Assembly: GCF_030161895.1 (NCBI RefSeq)
Contig: NZ_BSVB01000001.1
Span: forward strand, 930,001 to 994,000
DNA length: 64,000 nt
Direction of reading: 5' to 3'
Source: Pseudolysinimonas kribbensis
Lineage (GTDB): Bacteria; Actinomycetota; Actinomycetes; Actinomycetales; Microbacteriaceae
The notes under the pieces were generated by a model that saw nothing but the letters and a program-made list of their open reading frames with translations, did not search any database and was not told the origin of the DNA. The translations under genes and the position numbers were made by a program. The stretch's first letter is position 1; each line of letters starts with the position of its first letter. This document shows positions 37,868 through 46,928 of this stretch, in pieces.

Positions 37868-38012
37868 CAGGCGTGCCTCTCAGTGCACGCCGCCATTCAT
37901 CGGCTGACAAGGGTAAGCGAGCCGATGACGTGGGGGCGGGTCAGGGCGATATTCGGGTTGTCGCCCTGACCCGGAACGTCACGAGGGCCGGTGCGAGAGC
38001 ACCGGCCCTCGT
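37868..38012 (+). ncRNA. Candidate structured RNA: four consecutive hairpins
   Basis: Four stems follow one another: GGCGTGC/GCACGCC (37870-37891, 7 bp), TCATCGGCT/AGCCGATGA (37897-37928, 9 bp), GGGTCAGGGCGA/TCGCCCTGACCC (37938-37972, 12 bp perfect) and ACGAGGGCCGGTGC/GCACCGGCCCTCGT (37981-38012, 14 bp perfect, GAGA loop). The last looks like a terminator without a U-run. The strand is inferred from a CATAGT box just upstream and from the flanking genes; the stems are symmetrical, so the other strand is possible. It matches no RNA family I know. It may instead be a 5' leader of the methyltransferase gene at 38108. Confidence 0.4.
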
Positions 38013-38107
38013 CGCGTGCCCGGGTATCTCGCGCCGGCCGCGCGCCGATACGATCTGTTCTACCCCCGCCTGCCGCGTCCTCTCGGACTCCCCTGAAGAA
38101 GGTGCAC

Positions 38108-38896
38108 GTGACCGTCGACGCCGCATCCGCCCCTCTGCCGAGAGCCTCCGCCGTGCGTCGCAGCGGCTGGCGGCTGCGCGCCGGCCACGCCCTGTACCGC
38201 CTGGCGACCCGGCTGCACTGGGCGGAGCCCGAGCTCAACGGGCTGCGAGCCGTCGTCCGGCCGGGCGACGCGGTGCTCGACATCGGAGCGGCCCTCGGCA
38301 TGTACACCGTGCCGCTCGCCGACATCGTGGGCCGCGACGGCCGCGTCTTCGCCTTCGAGCCCCAGCGCCGCGGCGTCCTCACGGTGCGGCTCCTGCGCGT
38401 CCTCACCGGCGCGCGGCAGGGCACCACCCGTCGCGTCGCGCTCGGCCCGAACGCCGGCGACGGGCACATCGCCGTCCCGTTCCGGCGAGGGTTCCCGATC
38501 TTCGGTCACGGCCACATCGCGGAAGGGGCCGACGACGGGCAGCACCGGCTGCACCAGAGCCGCACGCACATCGACACGGTCGACGCGTGGTGCGCCGCCC
38601 ACGGCATCGACCGCGTCGCCTTCATCAAGGTCGACGTCGAGGGCTTCGAGCCCTCGGTCATCGAGGGCGCGCGCCGGATCATCGACCGCGACCGTCCGAG
38701 CCTGCTGCTGGAGATCGAGGACCGGCATCTGGTGCGCTACGGGCGCGACGCCGCCGGATTCCTCGCCGAGCTGCACGAGCGCTGGCCGGAGTACCGGATG
38801 CACACCTGGGACGGTGCGCACTGGATCGAGACCGGGACGGTCGACCCCGCCACTCGCAACTACCTCTTCGCGACCGAGGCCGCGCTCGCCGGCTGA
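38108..38896 (+). CDS. FkbM-family methyltransferase
   Basis: A 262-residue SAM-dependent methyltransferase. Motifs: RPGDAVLDIGAALGMYTVPLA with the SAM-binding glycine site, GRVFAFEPQRRGV, VDAWCAAHGIDRVAFIKVDVEGFEPSVIEGA, the typical FkbM block, and LLLEIEDRHLV. It probably O-methylates a sugar. The GTG at 38108 is chosen because AAGAAGG lies 5 nt upstream; another in-frame GTG is at 38102. The 3' end overlaps the convergent kinase-like gene by 37 bp. A methyl group can be the end mark recognised by Wzt C-terminal domains, so a link to the exporter is possible (inference). Confidence 0.85.
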   Translation: MTVDAASAPLPRASAVRRSGWRLRAGHALYRLATRLHWAEPELNGLRAVVRPGDAVLDIGAALGMYTVPLADIVGRDGRVFAFEPQRRGVLTVRLLRVLTGARQGTTRRVALGPNAGDGHIAVPFRRGFPIFGHGHIAEGADDGQHRLHQSRTHIDTVDAWCAAHGIDRVAFIKVDVEGFEPSVIEGARRIIDRDRPSLLLEIEDRHLVRYGRDAAGFLAELHERWPEYRMHTWDGAHWIETGTVDPATRNYLFATEAALAG

Positions 38897-39936
38897 CCCT
38901 CGTCCGCGGGCACGGTGCGCGGGATCTCGAGCCACAGCGCGACCGACTCGTCGTCGTCGTCTTCGAGGCCGAGGGCGCGCGCGTGCTCGTCGGGGCTGCG
39001 CAGGCCCACGACGGTGACCGCGACATCCGAGCCCTCGGGCACGGTGCGGGCGATGATCCGGTCGGCATCGGTGTCGCGGATCGCGGCGGCCAGCCGGTCG
39101 AGCACCCGATGGAGGTCGTCGCCGCTCAGGTCGTCGATGCCGCCCTCGTCGAGCAGCGCGACTGTGGCACCGCGCCGCCGTGCCCGCATCGCCTGCTCCC
39201 GCACGGCGTCGTTGAGCAGCCGCCGCCCGCGGATCTCGTCGCGGATGGCCCCCTCCAGGTGCAGGCACTCCTCGCGCTGCTCGGGGGTCAGGTCGCCGCC
39301 GGAGCGTTCGATCGTCTCGAGCATGTGCAGCGCCATCCGGCCCGTGCGGTCCAGGCGGAACTGCCGCTCCATGACGTGCGCCTCCTGCGCGGCCTGCCAG
39401 TCGGCGGTCTCGCGTTCGGCGAGCGCGAACCGCCGGGTCTCCCGGGCCGCGCGGGTGAGCGCGGAGCTGATGACGTGCGCGACCGTGACCCAGCTCGCGC
39501 TGCCGATGACGCCGAAGGTGACGAGGCCGAGCGGCCCGGCCCAGAGCGCGGTGTGGGCGGCGAGGAACGCAATCCCGCCCCACGCCCATCCGGGTCGCAG
39601 CCGGGTGCAGACGATCGTCATCAGGGCGCCGTCGCCCGCGATGTACCAGGTGGCGTAGCCGGTGCCCCGCAGATCGCCGAGGTCGACCTGGCTGCTCACG
39701 AGGAGCGTGATGGCGATGAGCGTCGACATGCTGAAGGCGGCGAGCCAGACCGGCATCCGGTTGGGGCCGATCGGCAGCAGGGTGAGCGCGACCGCGATGC
39801 CGAACAGCACCATCGCGACGATCACGGGGTAGGGCGAGCTCACCCGGTCGAGGGCGTACACGCCGAGCACGAGCACGTAGGCGCAGAACAGCCCGGCGAT
39901 GCCGACGATGATCCAGCGGGGCACTCCGACGTTCAC
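38860..39936 (-). CDS. Membrane protein resembling a histidine kinase but without a clear ATPase domain
   Basis: 358 residues. The first 170 residues hold about six hydrophobic segments; a coiled-coil-like helix follows (RRFALAERETADWQAAQEAH), then a dimerisation-like helix (MALHMLETIERSGGDLTPEQ) and a C-terminal alpha/beta part (LLNDAVREQAMRARRRGATV). The N, G1 and G2 boxes of a HATPase domain are not visible, so it cannot be a normal kinase. It lies directly after a kinase gene (GTGA overlap) and a response regulator gene, and may modulate that pair. A similar N-terminal membrane layout in its neighbour suggests duplication followed by loss. Confidence 0.6.
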   Translation of the reverse strand: MNVGVPRWIIVGIAGLFCAYVLVLGVYALDRVSSPYPVIVAMVLFGIAVALTLLPIGPNRMPVWLAAFSMSTLIAITLLVSSQVDLGDLRGTGYATWYIAGDGALMTIVCTRLRPGWAWGGIAFLAAHTALWAGPLGLVTFGVIGSASWVTVAHVISSALTRAARETRRFALAERETADWQAAQEAHVMERQFRLDRTGRMALHMLETIERSGGDLTPEQREECLHLEGAIRDEIRGRRLLNDAVREQAMRARRRGATVALLDEGGIDDLSGDDLHRVLDRLAAAIRDTDADRIIARTVPEGSDVAVTVVGLRSPDEHARALGLEDDDDESVALWLEIPRTVPADEGQPASAASVAKR

Positions 39937-41176
39937 GCGGCCTCCCCGGAGTCGATCGCCGCGCTGGCCGGCGCGTCCTCTGCGGGCCAGCGCAGCAGGA
40001 TCGTCGTGCCCTCGCCGGGTCGAGAGCGCACCTCGGCGCGTCCGCCGGCGTTCGCGAGCCGCTCGATGATCGACACGCGCAACCCGAGCCGTTCCCGAGA
40101 GACCCGGGAGGGATCGAATCCGTTGCCGTCGTCGGTGACCTCGACGTACAGGGCGCCGTCCCGGTCGGTGATGCGCACCCGACGGCGCGCCCCGTCCCCC
40201 GCATGGATGATGCTGTTCACTGCGGCCTGCACCGCGGCCGCATGCATCGCCTCCCCGGCGACGCTCGGGATCGCCCGTGGGCCGAGGCGGGCGACGGAGA
40301 TCGCGAAGGGCGCGCTGAGCTGCTTGACGGCATCCCGGATGCCGTCGGCGACGAGCGCGATGCGCACGGCGGAACCGTCGTCGGGGGTCACCAGCGCCGC
40401 CTCGCGCAGGTGCGCGATCGCCGCCGACGCCATGCCGGCGGCGAAGGTCTGCGCGCTCGCGGTATCGGCGCGCGCCGCGGTCAGCAAGGTGGTGAGCACG
40501 CTGTCGTGCACGATCGCGTCGATGCGCACCCGTTCAGCCTCCGTCGCATGCTCCCGGACGGCGCGCGCGTAGCGGTCGAGCGCGAGCGCCTGCGCCGTGT
40601 CGACGTGGGAGGCGGCGGAGCGCAGCATCGTGATCAGGATGAGGATCGCCCCGCCGAGCATCACGGAGTAGACCGAGTCGAGCGCCGCTTTGAGCGGCGA
40701 GAGCGCACCGCCGGATTCGGTGAGCCGGAGTCCCGCGTAGAGCGCGGGGATGGCGATCAGGTACACGGTCGCCGACGGCACGGTGAGGCCGATGGCGGCC
40801 ATGCCCGTGGCGACGGTCATGAGGTAGTAGATCCACGGGCTGTCGGTGCTCGGATGCACGACCACGAAGGGCCAGGTCAGCACGACCAGCAGATAGACGG
40901 CGGCGAAGGCGACGTTCGCGACCTGCACGTGCCGGCGCAGGATCGCGGCGAGCAGGGCCGCGAGCAGCGACAGCACGAGCAGGCTCACGACGGCCCAGGT
41001 CCAGCCCGGACGCGTGTCGCCGGCCTGGGCGGCGAGCACCGGCGCCGACTGCAGGAAGAACACCAGGCCGATGGCGGCCGCGGAGCGCGAGATCGCGGCA
41101 TCGACGCGCGCCAGGCTGAGCGGGGCGCGGACCTGGCGAGCGGGCGGGGGACGGCGCGAGCCGGGCTAGCGTCCAT
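39933..41176 (-). CDS. Two-component sensor histidine kinase, NarL-partner type (one frameshift near N-terminus)
   Basis: About 414 residues. About six hydrophobic N-terminal segments form a membrane sensor; then RIDAIVHDSVLTTLLTAARA carries the likely phospho-acceptor His, and the HATPase domain shows ALYVEVTDDGNGFDPS and GLRVSIIERLANAGGRAEV. The conserved start is ATG 41176, overlapping the response regulator stop by 11 nt, but this needs one more base in the run at 41146-41150; as printed only a GTG at 41063 opens the frame. It belongs to a regulator-kinase-kinase-like operon. The signal is unknown. Confidence 0.8.
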
Positions 41177-41858
41177 CGCCGTCGACGTCGAGCCCCGGCA
41201 GGATGCCGTCCTCGACGGCCCGGCGCAGCAGGTCGACCTTCGTGGGGGCGGGGCGCCCGACCTCGACGTACTTCACACGGATGCGGTCGAGATACTCGCG
41301 TGCGGTCGAGTAGCCGATGCCCAGCTGCTCGGCGGCGAGCTTGAGCGGCAGGCCGGACGCGTACAGATGCAGGATCTCGCGCTCCCGCCGGCCGAGCTGT
41401 GCCTTCGCGAAGTCGCGGTCGGCATCGATCGCCGTCGCCCACTCGAGGTTGTTGAGCACGTCACCGCGTGCGACCGTCGCGGCGGCGGCGATCACGGTCT
41501 TCGTGGCGGCCGACTTCGGGATGACGCCGGCGGCGCCGGCGGCGAGCGCCTCGCGCACGAGCGCGACCCGGTCGGCGATCGAGTGGACCAGCACGGCCGA
41601 GCCGGCGGCCTGGACGCGCTTGACGTTCTCGGTCACGCTCGACCCGTCGCCGAGGGAGAGGTCGAGCACCGTGACATCGACCTCGCGACCGTGCAGCCCG
41701 TTGATGAGCTCGTCGACGGTCGCCGCGGTCTCGACCACGTCGAAGCCGTCGTCGGCGAAGGCGGCGCGCAGTCCCAGCTGGACCGACTCGTGGTCGTCGA
41801 CGATCGCGACGCGCACGGTGTCATGAGCTGCGGGGCGCTCGAGGGTCGGTGCGCTCAT
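41166..41858 (-). CDS. NarL/LuxR-family response regulator
   Basis: 230 residues. Receiver domain: VRVAIVDDHESVQLGL with the acidic pair, VTVLDLSLGDGSSV with the phosphorylated Asp, and IPKSAATKTVI with the conserved Lys. After a linker, a LuxR-type helix-turn-helix: LGRREREILHLYASGLPLKLAAEQLGIGYSTAREYLDRIR. The ATG at 41858 has a GGAG site. First gene of the operon with the kinase genes. Confidence 0.9.
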   Translation of the reverse strand: MSAPTLERPAAHDTVRVAIVDDHESVQLGLRAAFADDGFDVVETAATVDELINGLHGREVDVTVLDLSLGDGSSVTENVKRVQAAGSAVLVHSIADRVALVREALAAGAAGVIPKSAATKTVIAAAATVARGDVLNNLEWATAIDADRDFAKAQLGRREREILHLYASGLPLKLAAEQLGIGYSTAREYLDRIRVKYVEVGRPAPTKVDLLRRAVEDGILPGLDVDGDGR

Positions 41859-41934
41859 GCTGTTCTCCGGGTTTCCGAGGGGCGAACGGACCCCCGCCTC
41901 ATGGTACCCCGCAGGGTCCCCGGGCACCCCGAAT

Positions 41935-43185
41935 TCAGGCGTGTCCTTCGCGGACGAAACGACCGACGGCTTCGACGTGGTGGGTGTTGGGGAACAGGTC
42001 GAAGGCGCGCAGCGGCCCGAGCGTGTACCCGAGCCCCGCGAGCGTGCCCGCATCGCGGGCGAAGGCCACCGGATCGCACGCCACGTACACGATCTGCGCG
42101 GGCCGCACCTCGGCGAGCGCCTCGAGCACGGCGCGGCCGGCACCGGACCTGGGCGGATCGAGGATGACCGTCGCGTCGGCCAGGCGAGCGCGCTCGGCGG
42201 CCCCGGCATCCGCGAGCCCGCGCACCCAGCGCTCGACACGCGCGGTCTCGGCGCGTGCACCGACCCACTCGGCGAGGTTGCCGGCCGCATGCTCGGTCGC
42301 GCGCGCGTCGGACTCGACGCTCGTGATCCGCAGTGCCGGCCCGGCCAGGTCGCCGAGCGCGGCCGCGAGAAGCCCGACGCCGCCGTAGAGGTCGAGGTTG
42401 GCGGCCCGTGGGTCGAACAGGTCGGGATCGACAGCGTCGCGCACTGCGGCCGAGAGCGTCTCGGGCGCCGCGGCGTGCACCTGCCAGAACCCTCCGTCGT
42501 CGAGCCGGAACTCCCGGCCGCCGACGCGCTCGCGGATCGCGGTCGGCGCCTGCCGGCCGATGACGAGCCGCGCCTCACCCTCGCTCGGTGCGAGCACGTC
42601 GACCGTGTCGGCGCCCGCGAACGGCTCGCGGATCGGGGCGATCTCCTCGATCGCCGCGGTGACCAGCGGCAGGCCGGCGGTGCGGATGACGCGATGCGAC
42701 CGGGCGGCGTACGGGCCGACCGTGCCATCGGCATCCACGTGCAGCCGCACCCGCGTGCGCCAGCGCGTGCCGTCGGCCTCGCCGGGAAGCGCCTCGACCT
42801 CGGTCGGCCGCTCGATCCCGGCGAAGCGCTGCAGCGCCTCGGCGAGCACCGCCGCCTTGAGCTCGCGCTGGTGCTCGTTCGCGATGTGGCCGAACTCGGC
42901 GCCGCCGGCGCGGTCGTCGGGGTCGCGCTCGAGCGCCGCCTCGGGCCAGACGTGCGGGCGCCGGTGCGGGCTCGGCTCGATCACCCGCACGGTCTCCGCC
43001 CGCCAGAACGACGGTTTCGAGTCGTCGGTGATGCGGGCGAGCACCCGCTCGCCCGGGATCGCGTCGGCGACGAACACGACGCGCCCGTCGAGCCGCGCCA
43101 CGCTCACACCGCCGTGGGCGATGCGCTGCGGCTCCAGCTCGACCTCGAGCCCCGGCGACTGCGCTTTCTCGGAAGACCGGCTCAC
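41935..43185 (-). CDS. TrmA/RlmD-family RNA uracil methyltransferase
   Basis: 416 residues. An N-terminal TRAM-like RNA-binding region (LEVELEPQRIAHGGVSVARL, VFVADAIPGERV), a middle domain and a SAM domain: LDLYGGVGLLAAALG, ILDPPRSGAGRAVLEAL and IVYVACDPVAFARD with the catalytic Cys. It forms 5-methyluridine in tRNA or rRNA; the exact target is not evident. The first part lacks an obvious iron-sulfur Cys cluster, as is common in Gram-positive members. The GTG at 43185 follows a TATTGT box by 6 nt. Confidence 0.85.
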   Translation of the reverse strand: MSRSSEKAQSPGLEVELEPQRIAHGGVSVARLDGRVVFVADAIPGERVLARITDDSKPSFWRAETVRVIEPSPHRRPHVWPEAALERDPDDRAGGAEFGHIANEHQRELKAAVLAEALQRFAGIERPTEVEALPGEADGTRWRTRVRLHVDADGTVGPYAARSHRVIRTAGLPLVTAAIEEIAPIREPFAGADTVDVLAPSEGEARLVIGRQAPTAIRERVGGREFRLDDGGFWQVHAAAPETLSAAVRDAVDPDLFDPRAANLDLYGGVGLLAAALGDLAGPALRITSVESDARATEHAAGNLAEWVGARAETARVERWVRGLADAGAAERARLADATVILDPPRSGAGRAVLEALAEVRPAQIVYVACDPVAFARDAGTLAGLGYTLGPLRAFDLFPNTHHVEAVGRFVREGHA

Positions 43186-43191
43186 CCCTCG

Positions 43192-43197
43192 ACAATA
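43192..43197 (-). promoter_or_regulatory. -10 box TATTGT of the TrmA-like gene, leaderless arrangement
   Basis: On the minus strand TATTGT is followed by 6 nt and the GTG start. The 18 bp gap to maf leaves no room for a longer leader. Confidence 0.55.
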
Positions 43198-43203
43198 GGG
43201 AGC

Positions 43204-43821
43204 GTGACCCGGCTCTACCTGGCATCCACCTCGCCCGCCCGCCTCGCTACCCTGCGCGCGGTCGGCATCGAGCCCGTGACGATGGCGCCGGAGGTGGACG
43301 AGGACGCCGCGGTCGCCGCCGCCTCCCTCGACCACGGCCCGCTCGACGCGCTCGCGACCGTCGCCCTGCTCGGCCGGCTGAAGGCCGAGGCGGTCGCCGC
43401 GCGGGTCGGCGACGGCCTCGTGCTCGGTGGCGACTCGGCGTTCGACCTCGGCGGGGTCGTCTACGGCAAGCCGCACCGGCCGGAGGCGGCGCGGGAGCGA
43501 TGGATGGCGCAGCGCGGCCAGTCCGGCATCCTCTATTCCGGCCACACGCTCATCGATGCCGCCGACGGCCGCAGCGCATCCGGCGTCGCCTCCGCCACCG
43601 TGCGCTTCGCCGACGACATCACCGACGACGAGATCGACGCGTACGTCGCGACGGGCGAACCGCTCGAGGTCGCGGGCGCGTTCACGATCGACTCGAAGGG
43701 CGCCGGGTTCATCCGCGAGGTCGACGGCGACCCGCATGCCGTCGTCGGGCTGAGCGTGCAGCTGCTGCGCACCCTGGTGCGGCGTCTCGGCTACGAGTGG
43801 CCCTCGCTCTGGAACCGGTGA
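43204..43821 (+). CDS. maf: Maf-family nucleoside triphosphate pyrophosphatase
   Basis: A 205-residue house-cleaning pyrophosphatase that hydrolyses non-canonical nucleotides. Motifs: LYLASTSPARLATL at the N-terminus, LVLGGDSAFDLGG with the catalytic Asp, GKPHRPEAARE and SGHTLIDA. The GTG at 43204 is the only start that keeps the conserved N-terminus. It sits between a TrmA-like gene and the carboxylase alpha gene, the usual actinobacterial arrangement. Confidence 0.9.
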   Translation: MTRLYLASTSPARLATLRAVGIEPVTMAPEVDEDAAVAAASLDHGPLDALATVALLGRLKAEAVAARVGDGLVLGGDSAFDLGGVVYGKPHRPEAARERWMAQRGQSGILYSGHTLIDAADGRSASGVASATVRFADDITDDEIDAYVATGEPLEVAGAFTIDSKGAGFIREVDGDPHAVVGLSVQLLRTLVRRLGYEWPSLWNR

Positions 43822-43879
43822 ACAAGCCCCGCGGGCCCGTTCTGTCGAGCTCCGACAAGGGAGCCCGCTCCGGGCCCCA

Positions 43880-43885
43880 TAGGCT
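43880..43885 (+). promoter_or_regulatory. -10 box TAGGCT of the carboxylase alpha gene
   Basis: TAGGCT lies 8 nt before the ATG at 43894; transcription would begin within about two bases of the start codon. Confidence 0.5.
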
Positions 43886-43893
43886 GGGTTCTC

Positions 43894-45669
43894 ATGGCGC
43901 GCATCACGAAGGTCCTGATCGCGAATCGGGGCGAGATCGCGGTGCGGGTCATCCGCGCCGCCCGGGATGCGGGGATCGCATCGGTGGCCGTCTACGCGGA
44001 CCAGGACCGCGACGCCCGCCACGTCAAGCTCGCCGACGAGGCGTACGCCCTCGAGGGCGCCACGAGCGCCGAGACCTACCTGGTGGTCGACAAGCTGCTG
44101 TCGGTCGCGCGCCGCTCGGGTGCCGACGCCGTGCATCCGGGCTACGGCTTCCTCGCCGAGAACGCCGACTTCGCCCGCGCCGTGATCGCGGCGGGCATCA
44201 CCTGGATCGGACCCTCGCCCGACTCGATCGAGCGCCTCGGCGACAAGGTCAGCGCGCGGCACGTGGCCGAGAAGGTCGGCGCCCCGCTCGCGCCCGGCAC
44301 GCTCAACCCCGTGAAGAACGCGGCCGAGATCACCCGGTTCGCCAAGAAGGTCGGCCTGCCGGTCGCCATCAAGGCGGCGTTCGGCGGCGGCGGCCGCGGC
44401 CTCAAGGTCGCCCGCACCCTGGAGGAGATCCCCGAGCTGTTCGACTCGGCGGTGCGCGAGGCGACTGCGGCGTTCGGCCGCGGCGAGTGCTTCGTCGAGA
44501 AGTACCTCGACGAGCCCCGGCACGTCGAGACCCAGTGCCTCGCCGACGCGAAGGGCAACGTCGTGGTCGTCTCGACGCGCGACTGCTCGCTGCAGCGCCG
44601 GCACCAGAAGCTCGTCGAGGAGGCGCCGGCGCCGTTCCTCACCGACAAGCAGCGCAAGCTGTTGTACACGGCGTCCAAGGCGATCCTCAAGGAGGTCGGC
44701 TACCTCGGCGCCGGCACCTGCGAGTTCCTGATCGGCAAGGACGGCACGGTCTCGTTCCTCGAGGTCAACACGCGCCTGCAGGTCGAGCACCCGGTCTCGG
44801 AGGAGGTGACCGGGATCGACCTCGTGCGCGAGCAGTTCCGGATCGCCGAGGGCGGCACGCTGGACTACCCCGACCCGGAGCCGACCGGGCATTCGATCGA
44901 GTTCCGCATCAACGGCGAGGACCCGGGCCGCAACTTCCTGCCGACGCCCGGCCCCGTGCAGGTGCTGCGGTTCCCCGGCGGCCCGGGCGTGCGCGTCGAC
45001 TCCGGCGTCACCACCGGCGACGTCATCTCGGGCGCCTTCGACTCGCTGCTCGCCAAGCTCATCGTCACCGGATCCGACCGCAAGGACGCCATCGAGCGCT
45101 CCCGCCGCGCGCTCGACGAGTTCGAGGTGTCGGGACTGCCCACGGTGCTGCCGTTCCACCGGGCGATCGTGCGCGATCCGGCCTTCGTCGCGGCCGACGG
45201 CCACTTCGGCGTCTACACCCGCTGGATCGAGACCGAGTTCGACAACCGTATCGAGCCGTGGGGCGGGATGCTGCCCGAGGGCGCTCCGGCCGACGAGCGT
45301 CATGAGGTGGTCGTCGAGGTCGACGGCAAGCGCATCGGCGTCTCGCTGCCGGCCAGGCTGCTGCCGGGCGGTGCGCGCGGCGGCGGGGCGGGGCGGGCAT
45401 CCACCCCGATCCCGAAGCGACGCGGCGGGGGCACCGTCGGCGCCGCCGCCACCGGGGATGCGGTGAAGGCGCCCATGCAGGCGACCGTCGTGAAGCTCGC
45501 CGTCGCCGACGGCGACAAGGTCGTCAAGGGCGACCTGGTGCTCGTGCTCGAGGCCATGAAGATGGAGCAGCCGATCACGGCCCACAAGGACGGCACGATC
45601 GCGAAGCTCGCCGCGACGGTCGGCTCCACCGTCTCCGCCGGGCACCAGCTCCTCGCGATCGAGGGCTGA
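43894..45669 (+). CDS. Acyl-CoA carboxylase alpha subunit: biotin carboxylase plus BCCP
   Basis: 591 residues. Biotin carboxylase domain (1-450): [44 protein letters not shown]-grasp loop, [18 protein letters not shown] and [15 protein letters not shown] linker ([13 protein letters not shown]) leads to the biotinyl domain (520-590) with the biotinylated Lys in LEAMKMEQP. It forms a complex with the beta subunit (35698), the epsilon-like protein (37450) and is biotinylated by BirA (32775). Malonyl-CoA or methylmalonyl-CoA for lipid synthesis is the likely product. Confidence 0.95.
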   Translation: MARITKVLIANRGEIAVRVIRAARDAGIASVAVYADQDRDARHVKLADEAYALEGATSAETYLVVDKLLSVARRSGADAVHPGYGFLAENADFARAVIAAGITWIGPSPDSIERLGDKVSARHVAEKVGAPLAPGTLNPVKNAAEITRFAKKVGLPVAIKAAFGGGGRGLKVARTLEEIPELFDSAVREATAAFGRGECFVEKYLDEPRHVETQCLADAKGNVVVVSTRDCSLQRRHQKLVEEAPAPFLTDKQRKLLYTASKAILKEVGYLGAGTCEFLIGKDGTVSFLEVNTRLQVEHPVSEEVTGIDLVREQFRIAEGGTLDYPDPEPTGHSIEFRINGEDPGRNFLPTPGPVQVLRFPGGPGVRVDSGVTTGDVISGAFDSLLAKLIVTGSDRKDAIERSRRALDEFEVSGLPTVLPFHRAIVRDPAFVAADGHFGVYTRWIETEFDNRIEPWGGMLPEGAPADERHEVVVEVDGKRIGVSLPARLLPGGARGGGAGRASTPIPKRRGGGTVGAAATGDAVKAPMQATVVKLAVADGDKVVKGDLVLVLEAMKMEQPITAHKDGTIAKLAATVGSTVSAGHQLLAIEG

Positions 45670-45724
45670 CCCCTCGCGCGTCGCGTGCGCGCTCCGCGCC
45701 CCCGTTCTCCACATCAGACCGCCG

Positions 45725-45770
45725 TTTCGCCATCGGATCGCATCCGCGCGGGAGCGATCCGATGGCGAAA
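45725..45770. repeat. Palindromic element, family 1, 3' side of a DUF559 gene
   Basis: TTTCGCCATCGGATCGC and GCGATCCGATGGCGAAA form a perfect 17 bp stem around a 12 nt loop (ATCCGCGCGGGA). The stop of the nuclease-like gene follows 15 bp away at 45786. The same core recurs at 46832 on the other side of that gene and alone at 32698. Confidence 0.8.
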
Positions 45771-45785
45771 GCGCGATCGGTTCGG

Positions 45786-46721
45786 TCAGTGCGCCCCGAC
45801 CGAACGCAGGAGCGCGGCGAGTGAGGCGGGATTCCGCGCCTCGCGCCAGCCCCACCGCACGAAGGCCCGGCACTGCCGACGCAGCTCGTCCTCTCGCCGT
45901 TTCTCGTCGTAGACCACCTCGTCAGCGCTGCGCCCATCGCGGAATGCCGGGTCGAGATACTTCTGACGTCCGTCGAATTCACCGATGAGGCCGAACTCGG
46001 GCCACCAGAAGTCGACGAGCCAACAGCCGCCCGCGGATCGCGGAAACGGCTGCTGCAGGATCGCGGACGGCAGGCCGATGCGATCGATCGTCACGCGGCT
46101 GGCGGATTCGCCCGCCGAGCCGCTGCGGCCATCCGCGAAGTCGACCACATGCCGGGCGCGTACCTCTCCGTGCCGAAACGGCACACGGGCGAGCTCGCTC
46201 TCCAGGTCGGGAGCTCCTGTCCGAACAGCCAGTTGGGCTCGGGTTCGAGGGTTGAGGGCTGCATCCGCGACGGCGACCGCGCGCGAGAGATCGCCGTCAC
46301 GTGCCACATCGACGACGGTGCGGGCGAGCCCCGTGACCAGCATCCCGTCGATCGTCACGACCTCGCCCCGCGGCTCGATGCGCCGGCGGATGTTCGAGGT
46401 CGACCCGGCGCGGCCCTCCGTCAGCACGTCGAACCTCGAAGCTCGCGGCCCGATCCAGGGCAGCCCCCAGGCGGCGGCCGCGGCACCGTGAGCGAGCACG
46501 ATGCCGGGATGCGTCGCGCAGATCGCGCGGATGCGCATCCCATATCGCTCTTCGGCGTCGAGCGAGGTCCAGTCATCCTGCGGCAGATATGCCCCGCGGA
46601 CGACTCGAACGAGTTCGCCGGCCTTCGCACGCTCGGCGAGTCGGCGGCGCGCGCTCTCCGTGCGGGCGTCACGAGCGAGAAGGAGTCGCCAGCGCCATTC
46701 CGACGGGACCATGTCGAGCAT
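45786..46721 (-). CDS. AbiEi-like winged-helix plus DUF559 nuclease-fold protein
   Basis: About 311 residues. The N-terminus is winged-helix-like (ERAKAGELVRVVRGAYL), followed by a domain seen in AbiEi-type antitoxins (LAHGAAAAAWGLPWIG, then LVTGLARTVVDVARDGD). The C-terminal 100 residues resemble DUF559/Vsr nucleases: VDFWWPEFGLIGEFDGRQKY has an Asp followed by a Glu-x-Asp-Gly and Lys, matching a PD-(D/E)xK active site. Start ATG 46721 is preferred over a longer frame that runs through the palindrome to 46907. It is flanked on both sides by related palindromes (45725 and 46832), and shares its two-part plan with the gene at 56677. Biochemical role unknown. Confidence 0.75.
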   Translation of the reverse strand: MLDMVPSEWRWRLLLARDARTESARRRLAERAKAGELVRVVRGAYLPQDDWTSLDAEERYGMRIRAICATHPGIVLAHGAAAAAWGLPWIGPRASRFDVLTEGRAGSTSNIRRRIEPRGEVVTIDGMLVTGLARTVVDVARDGDLSRAVAVADAALNPRTRAQLAVRTGAPDLESELARVPFRHGEVRARHVVDFADGRSGSAGESASRVTIDRIGLPSAILQQPFPRSAGGCWLVDFWWPEFGLIGEFDGRQKYLDPAFRDGRSADEVVYDEKRREDELRRQCRAFVRWGWREARNPASLAALLRSVGAH

Positions 46722-46831
46722 CGCGACAGCGTCACGCAGGCGCCGCGGGGCTTCGGATCCGCCCCGCTCCGTCGGTGGATGATCGGATGCCGGAGCCAGT
46801 GGGGACGAGACCCCTCGCGACCGATGCCGCA

Positions 46832-46875
46832 TTCGCCATCCGGTGGTACCCGCGCGGGATCGAGCGGATGGCGAA
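46832..46875. repeat. Palindromic element, family 1, 5' side of a DUF559 gene
   Basis: TTCGCCATCCG and CGGATGGCGAA (11 bp perfect) enclose a centre with CCCGCGCGGG. It shares the CGCCATC, CCGCGCGGG and GGATGGCGAAA parts with the elements at 45725 and 32698, and is followed in all three by a CGATCGG segment. It lies 110 bp upstream of the nuclease-like gene start. Confidence 0.75.
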
Positions 46876-46928
46876 ACGTCGATCGGATGCGCCGGGGGCC
46901 CGCGCACGAACCCGGCCGCAGCGCGGCG

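Noticed and set aside
41935..45873. A 1312-codon open frame on the minus strand covering three plus-strand genes
   Set aside because: Only its last 416 codons (the TrmA-like gene) carry family motifs. The rest is antisense to maf and the carboxylase alpha gene, and is a by-product of high GC.
32698..46875. CRISPR array as an explanation for the repeated palindromes
   Set aside because: The copies are kilobases apart, vary in sequence, have no regularly spaced spacers and no cas genes are near.
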